From NCBI RefSeq assembly GCF_029227915.1, contig NC_079879.1:19541001-19605000 (forward strand): a stretch of DNA of 64,000 bases, given 5' to 3'. The notes beneath the pieces were generated by a model, which ran no database searches, was not told where the DNA came from, and worked only from the letters and a program-made list of their open reading frames with translations. A program made the position numbers and the translations under genes. The stretch is from Hydractinia symbiolongicarpus. Lineage: Eukaryota > Cnidaria > Hydrozoa > Anthoathecata > Hydractiniidae. Position 1 is the stretch's first letter. Every line of letters starts with the position of its first letter. This document shows positions 13,472-24,153 of this stretch, piece after piece.

Positions 13472-14032
13472 CTAAAGGTACGAAATCAAAACACACGAAA
13501 ACATCATAACAATTCCAACAAGTTTAACATTGGCAACAAAAAAGTATCCATCGTTCGTCGATTGTTCTGTAGATTCATTGCATCCATAGCCAGTGCAGCA
13601 ATATGTCTATAGGAAAACAGAAAATGTTTATGTCATTGTGCAACTGGTAAACGTCACCTTTGAACTTATTATGCTATATTATGAAGATGAATAGTTAAGG
13701 AATAATTTGAGTAGAGTAAATTGGCTTGTCGTAGCTGTTGGAAATAAAATGACTTCCACCAACATTGAGGAACAAAATTTCAACAATTACCTTACAACTG
13801 TCAACTTTTAGACTAGATGTTTTTATTACTGATGTAGTAATATTGCAGTACGAATTGCATAAGCCGTCCACGGTGCACGCAAATATACTTTGGGTGCTGG
13901 ATATGTCCGTCCCTGCTACTGTCATGGTAACAATTAGTTCTCCGGCTACACATCTGTTAAAGCCACTTGGGCAATCAGAAACTGTTTTTGTCGAATTTTG
14001 AGTTGGCTTTTGATAACATTTCAAGGCATCTC
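13472..14032 (-). CDS. LU (Ly6/uPAR) domain GPI-anchored protein, exons 2-3; first exon not found
   Basis: Two exons are clear: 14,032-13,791 (acceptor TTTTAG, donor GTAATT) and 13,606-13,472. Together they encode a cysteine-rich domain beginning DALKCYQ, with FACT and CNSYC motifs, then TYCCTGYGCNES, and a hydrophobic C-terminal tail ending CVLISYL. The CC-x4-CN ending and about ten cysteines define the three-finger LU fold; the tail fits a GPI-anchor signal, so the product would sit at the cell surface. It is closely similar to the gene at 19,852-21,472, with the last exon almost identical. The signal-peptide exon that should lie at higher coordinates was not found; a LINE (14,757-17,775) occupies that interval. 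The gene may be silenced or use a diverged first exon. Ligand and role are unknown. Confidence 0.75.
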
Positions 14033-14756
14033 CTAAAAATTAAATGCAATACTTGTACATAGTCAGCGTTTCTATGCAATGGCTTAAACATGCATATCGG
14101 TGGTTATTTTCTCCGTCATTTTTTTTGTTACTTGAGTGCTACTCACAAATATAACACGCGCGTAGTACTGTGGTATTGTGGCCCTTGGCAAAACTTTCGC
14201 CTTTTAGTGTAAACTCACTTTGAAAAAAATTTTTAAAAATTTTTTGGAAAAAGACCAATAGCGCTATAGAAATTGTTTTTGCTTAACATTATTTTAACGC
14301 TAAATCGTCAACTCTCGCACAAACACTTTCATAGAGTCTTATTTTAAGAGCTCCAATAGGTTTTGCAACCATAGTCGTTTATCTAAGTTGAAAAAAAGTG
14401 TTAAAAACAAATTGGACAACTTATGTATCAAAGTAATAAAGAAAGTAAGTAACGTGGTTAAAAAACAGAACAAGTTACCAAAAAAATTGAGCATTTAAAC
14501 TATTCCGATTCGATAAAACAAGGAGGTTTAAAGAGAAAAGGAGACACATCTTTGCATTGTTTTTTTGAATTTCTATTCAAATCTCTATTGTTTTCGCGCC
14601 CCTTTAAAATCCACCCGCTGTACCGCTTTTACTGTGTTTTTGCATACCGACATGAAGCGAGTGTTTTAACGAGAAAACAAAACTGTTAAAAAACATTAGA
14701 AGCCATGCGCACGTGAAAGAAAACACGTGGATAATTTAAAACACGTTGTTCAATAC

Positions 14757-17700
14757 AGCTGAGCTTTATTTTATTATTACAAAAGACTGTGTCCGTGTCA
14801 GAGCGCTTTTAAAAGGCGATCAGCTCTGCCCGTTTGAGTGATATAATTTGTAGCTTTCTAGAAAGAAGAGTTTACAATTTTGATTAAATTTGAACATGGC
14901 TTAAAAGGGTCAAGTCATGTCTAAAAAAATGTTGCTGGAACCTATTCCAGCAGAGAATACACTGATAGAGTATAGAGTTGACACCAAATGTAGGAAGTTC
15001 TAACCACAGGCTTGTTAGGAGTTTCTAGTTTGATATTTCGATTGAATGATTTTTAAAATGAAAAGGTTACAAATGTCCTTGGGGGTTAGACAATTGAGGA
15101 TATTAAAGACTAATATAATGTTAGATAAAGTTATAAAATCAGAAATGCGAAACATTGAGATAGAAGGGATAAAGAATATTGTCTAAAATCAGAAAAAGTA
15201 ATAACACGGAGGGCAGCTCTTTGTAGTTTGATAATACGATGAGTGTTTGATATTGATTGACCCCAGATTTGACAAGAAAAAGTAGCATAAGACGCTAGAA
15301 GTGCATGATAGCAATCAATTAGTGTAGATAAAGGTAGATAGTGTCAAGTATAGACAGCATACATTAGCCTTATTTAATTTAGAAGCTATAGAATTAGTGT
15401 AAGGGATCCATGTAATATGGTGATCTAGTAGGACACCTAAGTATCTAACAGTGTCAGCAAATTGAAGTACCTTCCTATTTAGTTTTAATTTTAAGTTATA
15501 GTTGATGCATTTGTTAGAATGTTTATAAAGAATGGCTTCAGTTTTAGCGATGTTAAGAGATTTTATTGGAATTTAACCACTTGGAAGGGAATAACAGATC
15601 AACGTTAACATGTTTTTTTTAATTTTTTTTAGATCATTACCGGAATAGAGAAGGCTAGTATCGTCAGCAAAATGAAATACTTATGAGTAGATAATAGAAT
15701 TAGTTAAATCGTTAATATAGATTAAAAACAATAAGGGTACAAGAATTAAACCCTGAGGTGCACCATATTTTATCTCAATTGACGCAGAAGTGAAGTTCGG
15801 AATTTTGACCGATTGCAAACGTTAGAGAGATATGATTCGAACCAAGAGTTACTTAAGCCCCTTACACCATAGTGATTAAGTTTATCTAAAAGGCTGGTCG
15901 ACTGTATCAAAGGCTTTTGAAATTCTATAGATGCCACAATAAAAATTGCTTTGATCAAGGTTTCTCTTTGATGTTTTCAGTAAGACTAATAAGGGCATGA
16001 ATGGTAGAATGCTTGGTTCTAAAACCAAGCTGCCTATCAATTGAGCAATTATTTATAGTTAGGAGAGAGATGAGTCTTCTATAAACCACTTTCTCAAAAT
16101 TTTTATCAATATTGAATAAAAGAGAAATAGGCCGATAGTTGCAGGGTTTAGAGTTGAACCTTTATTTTTGAAAATTGGGGTAACAGTAACTAGTTTTGAT
16201 ATCTCTGGAAAAGCAAGATTGCTGAGAACTCGGTACTCAAAGGAATTAGGATTTTGTTATTAATGCTATTGGTTCCGTTTGCTTTGTTAATGTTTAAGCC
16301 ATTGATAATCTTAATTATTTCGTTTTGTGTTTAAGGAGGAAAAAAGAAGGGAGTTACGGTTTGGATTTTTAAGGAAGAATTTATGGTCAGAGAAATTATG
16401 AATGTTATTTCGAATCTTATCAGCTATAGAAGAAAAATACTGGTTAAAAGAAGGTGAAACAATTTTAGGATCAGAAGTAACTTTGTTGTTTATCAAAAGA
16501 GAAATTTAAACATTCGAAGAATTATGATTTTTATGTAAAATTTCTTTAATACCAACCCATACTTTTTTAGAGTTGTTAATGTTATTTATAAAGTAACTAT
16601 TATATTTCTTCTTACTTAAACGAAGAAGATTAACAATTTGGTTTCTGTAATATTTATACAAGTTATGGCTTCTTGTTTTATTGTTCTCATTAGTAGAATT
16701 AATAAATTTTTTAAAAATAGAATTCCACTTGTAAATTAATTGTCTCATACCTACAGTTATCCATGGTTTAGTTTTACTTTTAACTTTTTTCTTTACATTA
16801 TTTACAGATAAAAGCAAATGGTTGTCCCAATCAATATTTATAAGTATTTTTAAAATTTTTAATGTCAAATCTATTCCAGTCATAATAAAATGTTTCAGGA
16901 GTGTTATTTTAATATTGGGATTTTCTTTTAAAGTAATGGCAAATTGGGGTAGATGATCAGAAATTGAAGACGTTAAAATACCAGATACAATTTTATTAGA
17001 GTTAGGAGACATAAGAATATTGTGAATTAAAGTTTTCGAATTCAAGGTTATCCTAGTTGGCAGGTTAAAGGGATTAATAAATTAGAGTGAAGAGTATCAA
17101 TAAAATCGTTAACATTTTATGTTGAAATCACCCATCAAAATCAGAGATTTTTTTCTTTAAAAAGTTTAGCAAAGAGGATTTAAATTAAGTTAATGAAATC
17201 GTGAGTACTTAAAGAAGGATGTTTATAAACAGGGCCAATAATGTAGTTAGTTTCTTTATCACTGGAATTATTAAAAAAAGTTGATTCGACAAAATTTGGT
17301 TCGAGCATGCATAGGTCATTTCAGGGAGCTGATGTTAGAGAAGATAAAACATATAAAACTGTGCCACCGGCGTTACTACTAGCTGGAGTTTGAAAAAAAG
17401 TATAGTTATCAAATTGAGGAAAGGAATAATCAGATAAATTAAATCTTGTTTCACTAATGCCTAGAATACTAAAATTGAAGTCAAGAGAACAAAGAAGAGA
17501 ATTAATTTCTTCAAAGTGTTTGTAGAGAGAGCAAGAGTTTATGTGAAAAATACAAAAATTAGGTTGAAGATTAGAATTTAAGTTATTAGGATTGACAGAA
17601 GAAAAGTTATTACGAAATGAATCATCAATCATAATATTTACAATCTATAAATTCATCAAACGACTCGAATATAGGGTCAATAGGGATTTCAGAAAAAACC

Positions 17701-17775
17701 TCAGGCTGGTGGTCAGAGCCAGAGGGAAGGATTTCAGGATAACATTTTACACATGACCAAGTCTTGTTAGGCCGT
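14757..17775 (-). mobile_element. Decayed non-LTR retrotransposon (LINE, jockey/CR1-like)
   Basis: Minus-strand frames, broken by stops and frameshifts, give in order: a short Cys motif (WSCVKCYPEILPS) near 17,740; an APE-type endonuclease start (FCIFHINSCSL, ISETRF) at 17,632-17,321; the endonuclease SDH motif (SDHLPQFAI) in 17,045-16,506; a linker (FNQYFSSIADKI) at 16,496-16,311; and reverse transcriptase pieces at 15,958-15,480 (DKLNHYGVRGLSNSWFESYL, a decayed PQG-x3-GP block, FHFADDTSLL). The 3' end is placed near 14,757, where TAATAAAATAAAG occurs. Order and motifs fit a CR1/jockey-group LINE. It lies between the LU exons at 13.5-14.0 kb and the next LU copy. Confidence 0.85.
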
Positions 17776-18934
17776 CATTAAAGATATATTGTGTTCGCGT
17801 CCTCCGACCGACTCACTTTTGGTAGTAAAAACCCGAGACGGTAAGTCAGAAAAAAACTGGTAAACAATTTCGCGAGATATATTTCAAAAAGAATTTTTTT
17901 TCGACAGAGAAAAACTCGCGAAAATTGATTTCCGTAAAAATTAATTCCTTTAGGGCACTCTTGTGGCTACTGACAGTTTACAGGGCGGCGAAAAATGGTC
18001 TACAAACGATGTCGAGTGGCACTATACTGTTTTGGCCCTGGGAACGAATATGCTTGCTCCGATCTGAAAATCCCACTCATTTTGCGGGGTCTTCAGGACG
18101 CGAACACAACATATTTTTGATGGTGGCCTTATCAGTGGTCAATTTTTCAAAATCATGACAATTCAAAAGGTTACATCAAGAATGGCTTCAATTTTGGTAA
18201 AAATCGCATAAGATAGCTTTAGAATTGGTCCTAATTAGTTTGTTACAAATGTTACAAAAGAACTTTCTTGATATGAAGATGTGCAACGAAACGTGGGCAG
18301 ACGCTTTGTAACTTTGAATGCGAATTGTAAACAAAAATAACAACACAGCTCGTCTACCATCATGAATAGACCGTGTAGGAACTAGCTCTGCAGCGAAAAC
18401 GCGATATAAACATAGTCAGTAGAAATATAAAATAAAAAACCCGGGCTAGCTATGATTGAAGCTTAGAAAAAAAATTAAAAAGTACACAAGCGTTTAAGGG
18501 ATTACAAGAATAATTAAGAACTTAGGCAAAATCAACATCAGGGAATTTCGATTTTGGTCATTCATGTGGACGACTTTTGTCCCCGCACTATTTTCCGCTA
18601 AGGAGTAAATGATGTCATGACTGTGAAGGTTTTTTATTTGCACCAAGATAAACCTGTAGTAGAGGCACAGACTGTTAATGTAGATCCTATTACCGCCAAG
18701 GCCCGACTTTTTGGTGTCAATTTACATTTCTTTGACATTTCTGCCAGTTGAAAAACCTTATGATGACATTGCGCGGAGTATTAGGTTTCACTTTTTTTTA
18801 TTTATGATCCTGTGACGGCCTAAATTTCATCTTCAGTGATTTTAACATCTAATTCCTTTGCTATATCAATGGTTTTTTTTTTCTAGCTCGTGTTGGGGCA
18901 CCTCTTCAGCTTCGTTGGTACTGTTGCACCAAGC
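17776..18934. other. No gene recognised
   Basis: A 77-codon frame at 17,925-18,158 and a few shorter ones show no recognisable motif. I searched here for a signal-peptide exon belonging to the LU gene at 13.5-14.0 kb and did not find one. Confidence 0.4.
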
Positions 18935-18952
18935 AGTAAAGCCTTGTGTATA

Positions 18953-19040
18953 AAAATACTAGCCAGGAGACTTAGCATATTTTTCCTACCACTGGCAAAT
19001 CCAAATAGTTGTGGTAGGAAAAATATTGTTGGGGTGCAAA
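18953..19040. repeat. Palindromic short element (MITE-like), copy 2
   Basis: Same family as 12,863-12,950: CTAGCCAGGAGAC, then TTTTTCCTACCACTGG, then the inverted partner TTGTGGTAGGAAAAATA. Confidence 0.6.
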
Positions 19041-19073
19041 ACGAATTTCCTGCGCCCAGAATACTGTCAGATT

Positions 19074-19450
19074 TTTAATTGCATGATTTTATTGTTTTAT
19101 GCTTGCGTGATTATTATCCGGAAATCCCATGTAAGCAAGAATGGTCATACTCACCAAATTTGATTAATTCTCCTATTAATAAAGAAAGTAAAATGTGGCC
19201 ACGTTGGCTTTATGCTTATTGGTTAATTTTTATTCGGTTGTTTGAGAATAGTTGATAGTAATTTAATTGCATGATTTTATTGTTTTATGCTCGCGTGATC
19301 ATTATCAGAAAATCCCATCTTCTTTATTGTTGTAAGCAAGAACGGTCTTACTCACCAAAAGAAATCTTGATTAATTCTCCTATTATTTAAGAAGGTAACA
19401 TGTGGCCACTTTGGCTTTTTCCCATTTGTTAATTTTCATTCACTTGTTTA
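19074..19450 (+). repeat. Tandem duplication of a ~190 bp segment
   Basis: Two head-to-tail units each begin with an AATTGCATGATTTTATTG word and include TTGATTAATTCTCCTATTA and a TGTGGCCAC block. The paralogous region at 12,988-13,215 has only one unit, so the doubling happened after the gene duplication or was lost from copy 1. Confidence 0.75.
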
Positions 19451-19851
19451 TTTGAGAACAGTTGATAATAATTTGCTATGACATCTTCTAAGCTTTTTTT
19501 TGAAAGAAACTCAATTTTTATACTTTTAGCTTAGTTAACTCGGCAAGAAAATAATAACTCCGTACCTTTCAGCATCAAATTGTAATAAGAGCCCATTATA
19601 CTGAAAATAAATAACTAAAAAAATTCCCATAATAACTTTATTTACGAAAACAAATTTATGTAGCATATAATTACAAATCCTTAAAAAAACAGCTGGTAAA
19701 AGAGCTCTTTTCCACTATAAAAACATGTAAACATAAAAACGTGCATCTTAGCCCAAGGTTAGCCCCCATGTGACAGCTATTATTGTATTGTGCACAAATG
19801 ATCATTAAAAAAATTGATACACAATGTGTGATCTAAGCTACATGAGTCTCT

Positions 19852-21472
19852 CTAAAGGTAAGAAAACAAAACACATGAAAACATCATAACAATTCCAACA
19901 AGTTTAACATTGGCAACAAAAAAGTATCCATCGTTCGTCGATTGTTCTGCAGATTCATTGCATCCTTCGCCAGTGCAGCAATATGTCTATAGTAAAACAG
20001 AAAATATTTATGTCATTGTAGTACAACAGGTAAATCTGCCTCTGAACTTATTAATTTGACACATCAAGAAGATGAATAGTTAAGAAAGAATTTGAGTAGA
20101 GCAAATTGGCTTGTCGTAGCTGTTGGAAATAGAATGACTTTCATCATTCTTGATTAAACAAACATTTTGAAATAAAATTATGACCATTACCTTACAACTG
20201 TTAATTTTCCCTCCAGTTTGTTTCAATCCTGCTTCAACGGTTTTGCAGTACGAATTGCATAAGCTGTCCATGGTACACGCAAATATACTTTGGGTGCTGG
20301 TTACTTCCTGTCCAGGCGATACTGTCATAGTAAAACTTACTTTTCCGGCTACACATCTGTCTGCGACATTCAGGCAATCCGAAAGTGTTTTGGTCGAATT
20401 TTCATTTTGATTTTGATAGCACTTCAACGCATCTCCTGAAAATTAAATGCAATATTTTTATGCAAATATGGCTTAGGCGTGAATATTGTTGGTTATTTTC
20501 TCCATTATTCTTTTTGTGACGCGAGTGCTAGTCACAGATATAACACGCACGTAATACTGTAGTAATGGCCCATGTCAAAATATCGCCTTACACTTAAACT
20601 CACTTTAAAAAATGATGTAAAGAAAGACCATTGGCGCTATAGAAGTTGTTTTCGCTTAACAGTACTCCCACGCTAAATTGTCAACCCTCTCCCAAACACT
20701 TTAAAAATCTAAGGCTCTTTTTAGCATCACTTCCACAGTGTCTTGTTTTGAGATCTCCAACATATTTTACAGCCACAGTAGTTTATCGATGTTGAGAGCA
20801 CATTTCAAAGTATTTCTGTTAAAGGAAAGAGGACTTTCAGAAGAAAGTCTTAAGAACAAAATTGGGCAACTTATGTAAGAAAGTAATAAAGAAAGTAAGT
20901 AACGCGGATAGAAAACAAAATAAGTTATCAAAAAAATTTAAAAAATTGAGCAGCTATGTAGATCATCCAGATTTGATAAAAAAAGTGCTATACTCGTTCA
21001 AGGATCAAGAATACAAGGACTCCAAACATTGATTTAAAATTGAAATTATCGTGTCTTGAAAAGGTTTAAGCCGCTTTTTAGTCGTCTCAAAAGAAACAAA
21101 GAATTAAGAACTTGGGGCCTTCACATGATTTCTAACGTCGTAATTATAATACTTTGAAAACCCTAGTATTCCTACGCTATTAAAACCCTAATAACACTTT
21201 CAAGTAGTCCGAAAACCAATACCAGCCGTAAAAAATACGCTAACGTTAGACACAGGTACAAAATTAATATTCATAGTGTAGTTTTTCTCACACTAAGACC
21301 CATAAATCTTTTAACCTGATGTTTCTTCTTTCCGTGTCCAATTAGCACTCCTTGAGACTTTAAAAACAAGTCAACACAAAATGCGAATTTATTATAACTC
21401 TCAAGGAATATAAAGCTCACCTATCTGGGAGAGTGCAAGCACGAAGCATACAACCAAAACTGTTTCTTGCAT
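19852..21472 (-). CDS. LU (Ly6/uPAR) domain GPI-anchored protein, complete three-exon gene
   Basis: Exon 1 (21,472-21,421) encodes a signal peptide, MQETVLVVCFVLALSQI. Exon 2 (20,435-20,191) encodes GDALKCYQ, FACTMDSLCNSYC and most of the domain. Exon 3 (19,986-19,852) encodes TYCCTGEGCNES and a hydrophobic tail ending CVLFSYL. The introns obey GT/AG in phases 1 and 0, giving 143 residues. The cysteine pattern with terminal CC-x4-CN is the three-finger LU hallmark, and the tail fits a GPI-anchor signal. The product is expected to be a small extracellular surface protein. LU proteins often modulate receptors or adhesion, but nothing here identifies the partner. It is one of at least three tandem copies. 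Predicted N-glycosylation (NST) lies shortly after the first cysteine. Confidence 0.88.
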
Positions 21473-22000
21473 TTTATATTAGTTTCTCCGATCTGTTGTA
21501 AAGCGCAAATGAACTTTACAACTTTGAACAACGCCTTTATCATAAAAAAAATATTCTTCCTGCTTGAAATAGAATTGGTTCATTGAGACCCCTTTACAAA
21601 GAATGAACATTTACAAAGAGCTTTGAATGTGTTTTGTTTTGACAATCAATAAGATTCTAATAACGTACGGGGGGGACTGTATCTATCTAAAAAATTTTGT
21701 TTTGTTTCCGTAGTTGGTAATGAAAGAAATGTGTGCATATGAAGTGTCTTCCGTAAATTCCAAAATGTTTTTGTACAGTTTTTGTTTTACTCATTTTCAC
21801 AGTTATTTAAAGTACTTGAACTTTCTAATAGTTAAGTAACCCCTGTTCTGCGGGATCTGTCATCAAACGAAAGGGACCTACCACTGTCTTTGTTTCTGCA
21901 TTCCACATATCTCAAAAACAAGTTTTATTCGTTTAAAAAGACAATTACTATATCATTGTTATTTTTACGTTTGTGTTTCGTCTTTTTTGTTTTTTTGCAA
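21473..22000 (-). promoter_or_regulatory. Conserved 5' flank of the LU gene
   Basis: Sequence upstream of the LU start codon is conserved with 1-500 of this window, the 5' flank of another copy. Conservation of non-coding sequence at both places suggests promoter content or a recent duplication. No core element could be named. Confidence 0.45.
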
Positions 22001-23334
22001 AGCTAGGCTAAAAAACTTTTGAAAGAGCTGAGAAAGTATTTTTTACAAAGAGGAAAAAATGATTAATCTATAATTACCTTTTACTATTACTATTCATTGT
22101 ACTTTAAAGCTCCTGTGTATTCTATTAGACAATAATAAAAATAAAAAAACAAGCATCAACCGTCTATGCTTGGTATTTTACTTTAAAAATGGCGTGTTAT
22201 TCTTTTAATAATAAAAATACTTTATCCTTGTTTCTATGAGATGATTTAGCACTGTCGAAAAATCAATTCAAAATTATTGTCTAATAGAAATAGTTTTCTT
22301 TTAGATCCAGTATGTGCTGCTTTCTACTGGCATGCGCACTAGTTTAGTTGAAATGAGTTTTCGCTGCGTCAAAACATTTATTATATCTGTTGCCATGAAA
22401 GAAAATATGAAATGCTATCCAATACATGTTAGCTATGCCATTTTCGCAATCAACTTGGAGAGTTACTTATTCGATAGGCTATCTATACCGAACCAACACA
22501 AAGTTTATGGAAATAAAACCCTCACCCGATAGGCTTTCTAAGACGCTGCGATAACAAATCGTCTCATGGAAACGAAGCCTAAGTGACTCTGTTTTGAAAA
22601 ATGAATTTGTGGAAGGACTGATTAAAAACAACTTCCGGAAACATTAATTTTTTCCCCATTTTGGCACAGACTTTTTTTTAAATGTTATGTCAGTGTAAGG
22701 AATTTGTAAAACAAAACAATCTCTGGCGTCATAGATTGTATCATAAGACGTAGTAATGGCCCAAGCCCACTAAGCATTCATTTCAAACAAAAAAATATTG
22801 TGAAACACACCTTAATAGATTTTTCTGATAAAAGTCTCACGATTTTGATCAAAAATCTCTAAGGTCTTTATACTAAGTCATTACGCGTGAAGATGCTCGC
22901 TTTGTGTATGGTAACCATTGCGCAAATTGTAAGGCTTCCCTAAGCCTCAAGTTGAGGTTTAAAACTTATGCTAGCGTCAGGCAAATGTTATTTTCCTTCT
23001 TTTCAACAACAACAACATTAATTGCTGGAGACTTGTACATCAAAGCAATTACATCAAAGCAATTACATCAAATTAGCATAAAATTTTCAGTTAAAGTAAT
23101 TGCTTTATTTATATCACAAAATTTATTCTACGCAATTAAAAATGTAATTAAAATTTTATAAAAACAGAGTTTTAGTTTTTTTAAAGAAAGCTGTGGAAAA
23201 CCATGGACTATTGAAATCATGGGTGATGCAAAAGCAGGTGCTGTATTCAAAGAAAACGAACTATCTTTGAATTTTTCCGCAAGAAGTTAGTTTAAAAGCG
23301 AATTATGATTGGCCAATTCGGGCCAAGTGCAAAT
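22001..23334. other. No gene recognised
   Basis: Frames at 22,314-22,532 and 22,904-23,161 show no motif. A short direct repeat of CAAAGCAATTACAT occurs near 23,040-23,070. Confidence 0.4.
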
Positions 23335-23430
23335 CAGTTTAATTTATACAACTCGAACTCTCACGGGGTATCAGAAATCGTTCGAGTTATGGAGCGGTGT
23401 GAGTAATGGAGAGTTTGGAAATTTGTATTC

Positions 23431-23434
<4 letters not shown>

Positions 23435-23506
<72 letters not shown>
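23435..23506. repeat. (TTA)n microsatellite, left of the inserted element
   Basis: A pure TTA tract of about 24 units. The same repeat resumes at 31,783-32,273 on the other side of the element, suggesting one original tract split by insertion. Confidence 0.95.
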
Positions 23507-23510
<4 letters not shown>

Positions 23511-24153
23511 GCGTATGAAATTATAATGGTCCGTGATTCTATGTGCGATTATCTTACACCCTAAACACATTAAATACTTTACATGTTCCAATTTTTTAAA
23601 AAAGAACCATTTTTAAGGAACTTGGTGTTCTTTAACAACTTATTAAAACATTGTTATAAAAGCGGAATGTATTGTTCTATTGTTACTCACAAGACAAGAA
23701 CGTGTCGTTCCCATAGGGAATTTGATGGAATTTATGTGACGGTATATATCGTTCCACTCTATTTGTTCCGTTGAATTCTTTTATATATCATAACGATAAT
23801 ATATGCGAAATGATTATCTTGAGGAATAGTTATTTAATTATGAATAGTCTGCAGTCTAATTTATATTGTGCCACTTGAAATAATTCCGTTTTCGCTGCTA
23901 CCTTAACTCTGCTATGGAGAGCGTCCTTCATTATAAAAAGGAATTGTTTTAATGAGAAGTTTCTCAACTAATACTTTGTATACGAAGTAAAGTATAAGGT
24001 AAGTTGTTCAAACTTTAAATTTATAGTAAATAGGATTCTTTTTTTATTCAAATGAATTCTTTTTTTTATCCTACTTTCTATGCTTTGTTAAAAACTAATA
24101 TTGTTATAAACTTTCTATAAATTTTGTTTCTAGAGAACTTTAAAGAAATCGGA
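23511..24153 (+). promoter_or_regulatory. 5' region of the recombinase gene with a probable 5' UTR intron
   Basis: A donor (AAG|GTAAGTTG) at 23,999 and an acceptor (TTTGTTTCTAG) ending at 24,133 define a likely 135-base intron. It joins a short untranslated leader to the coding exon 20 bases before the ATG. TATA-like words (TATATATCG near 23,743) lie upstream. No coding exon was seen between the element's left end and this intron. Confidence 0.45.

Larger units (their letters stand above)
12841..14510. repeat. Segmental duplication, copy 1 (contains an LU gene)
   Basis: Collinear with 18,935-20,960: shared sequence runs from the short palindromic element, through 3' flanking sequence and LU exons 3 and 2, to the intron stretch ending near AAAAAAATTGAGCA. 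Copy 1 has one unit of a ~190 bp segment that is doubled in copy 2. It represents a tandem gene duplication on the minus strand. Confidence 0.85.
18935..20960. repeat. Segmental duplication, copy 2 (contains an LU gene)
   Basis: Collinear partner of 12,841-14,510. It differs by the local doubling of a ~190 bp segment at 19,074-19,450 and by small indels. Confidence 0.85.

Noticed and set aside
15770-17632. Separate small genes on the minus strand
   Set aside because: They are frame-broken pieces of one LINE, as the order of endonuclease and reverse-transcriptase motifs shows.
23309-23591. ORFs with poly-Leu or poly-Ile tails
   Set aside because: Products of the left TTA tract.
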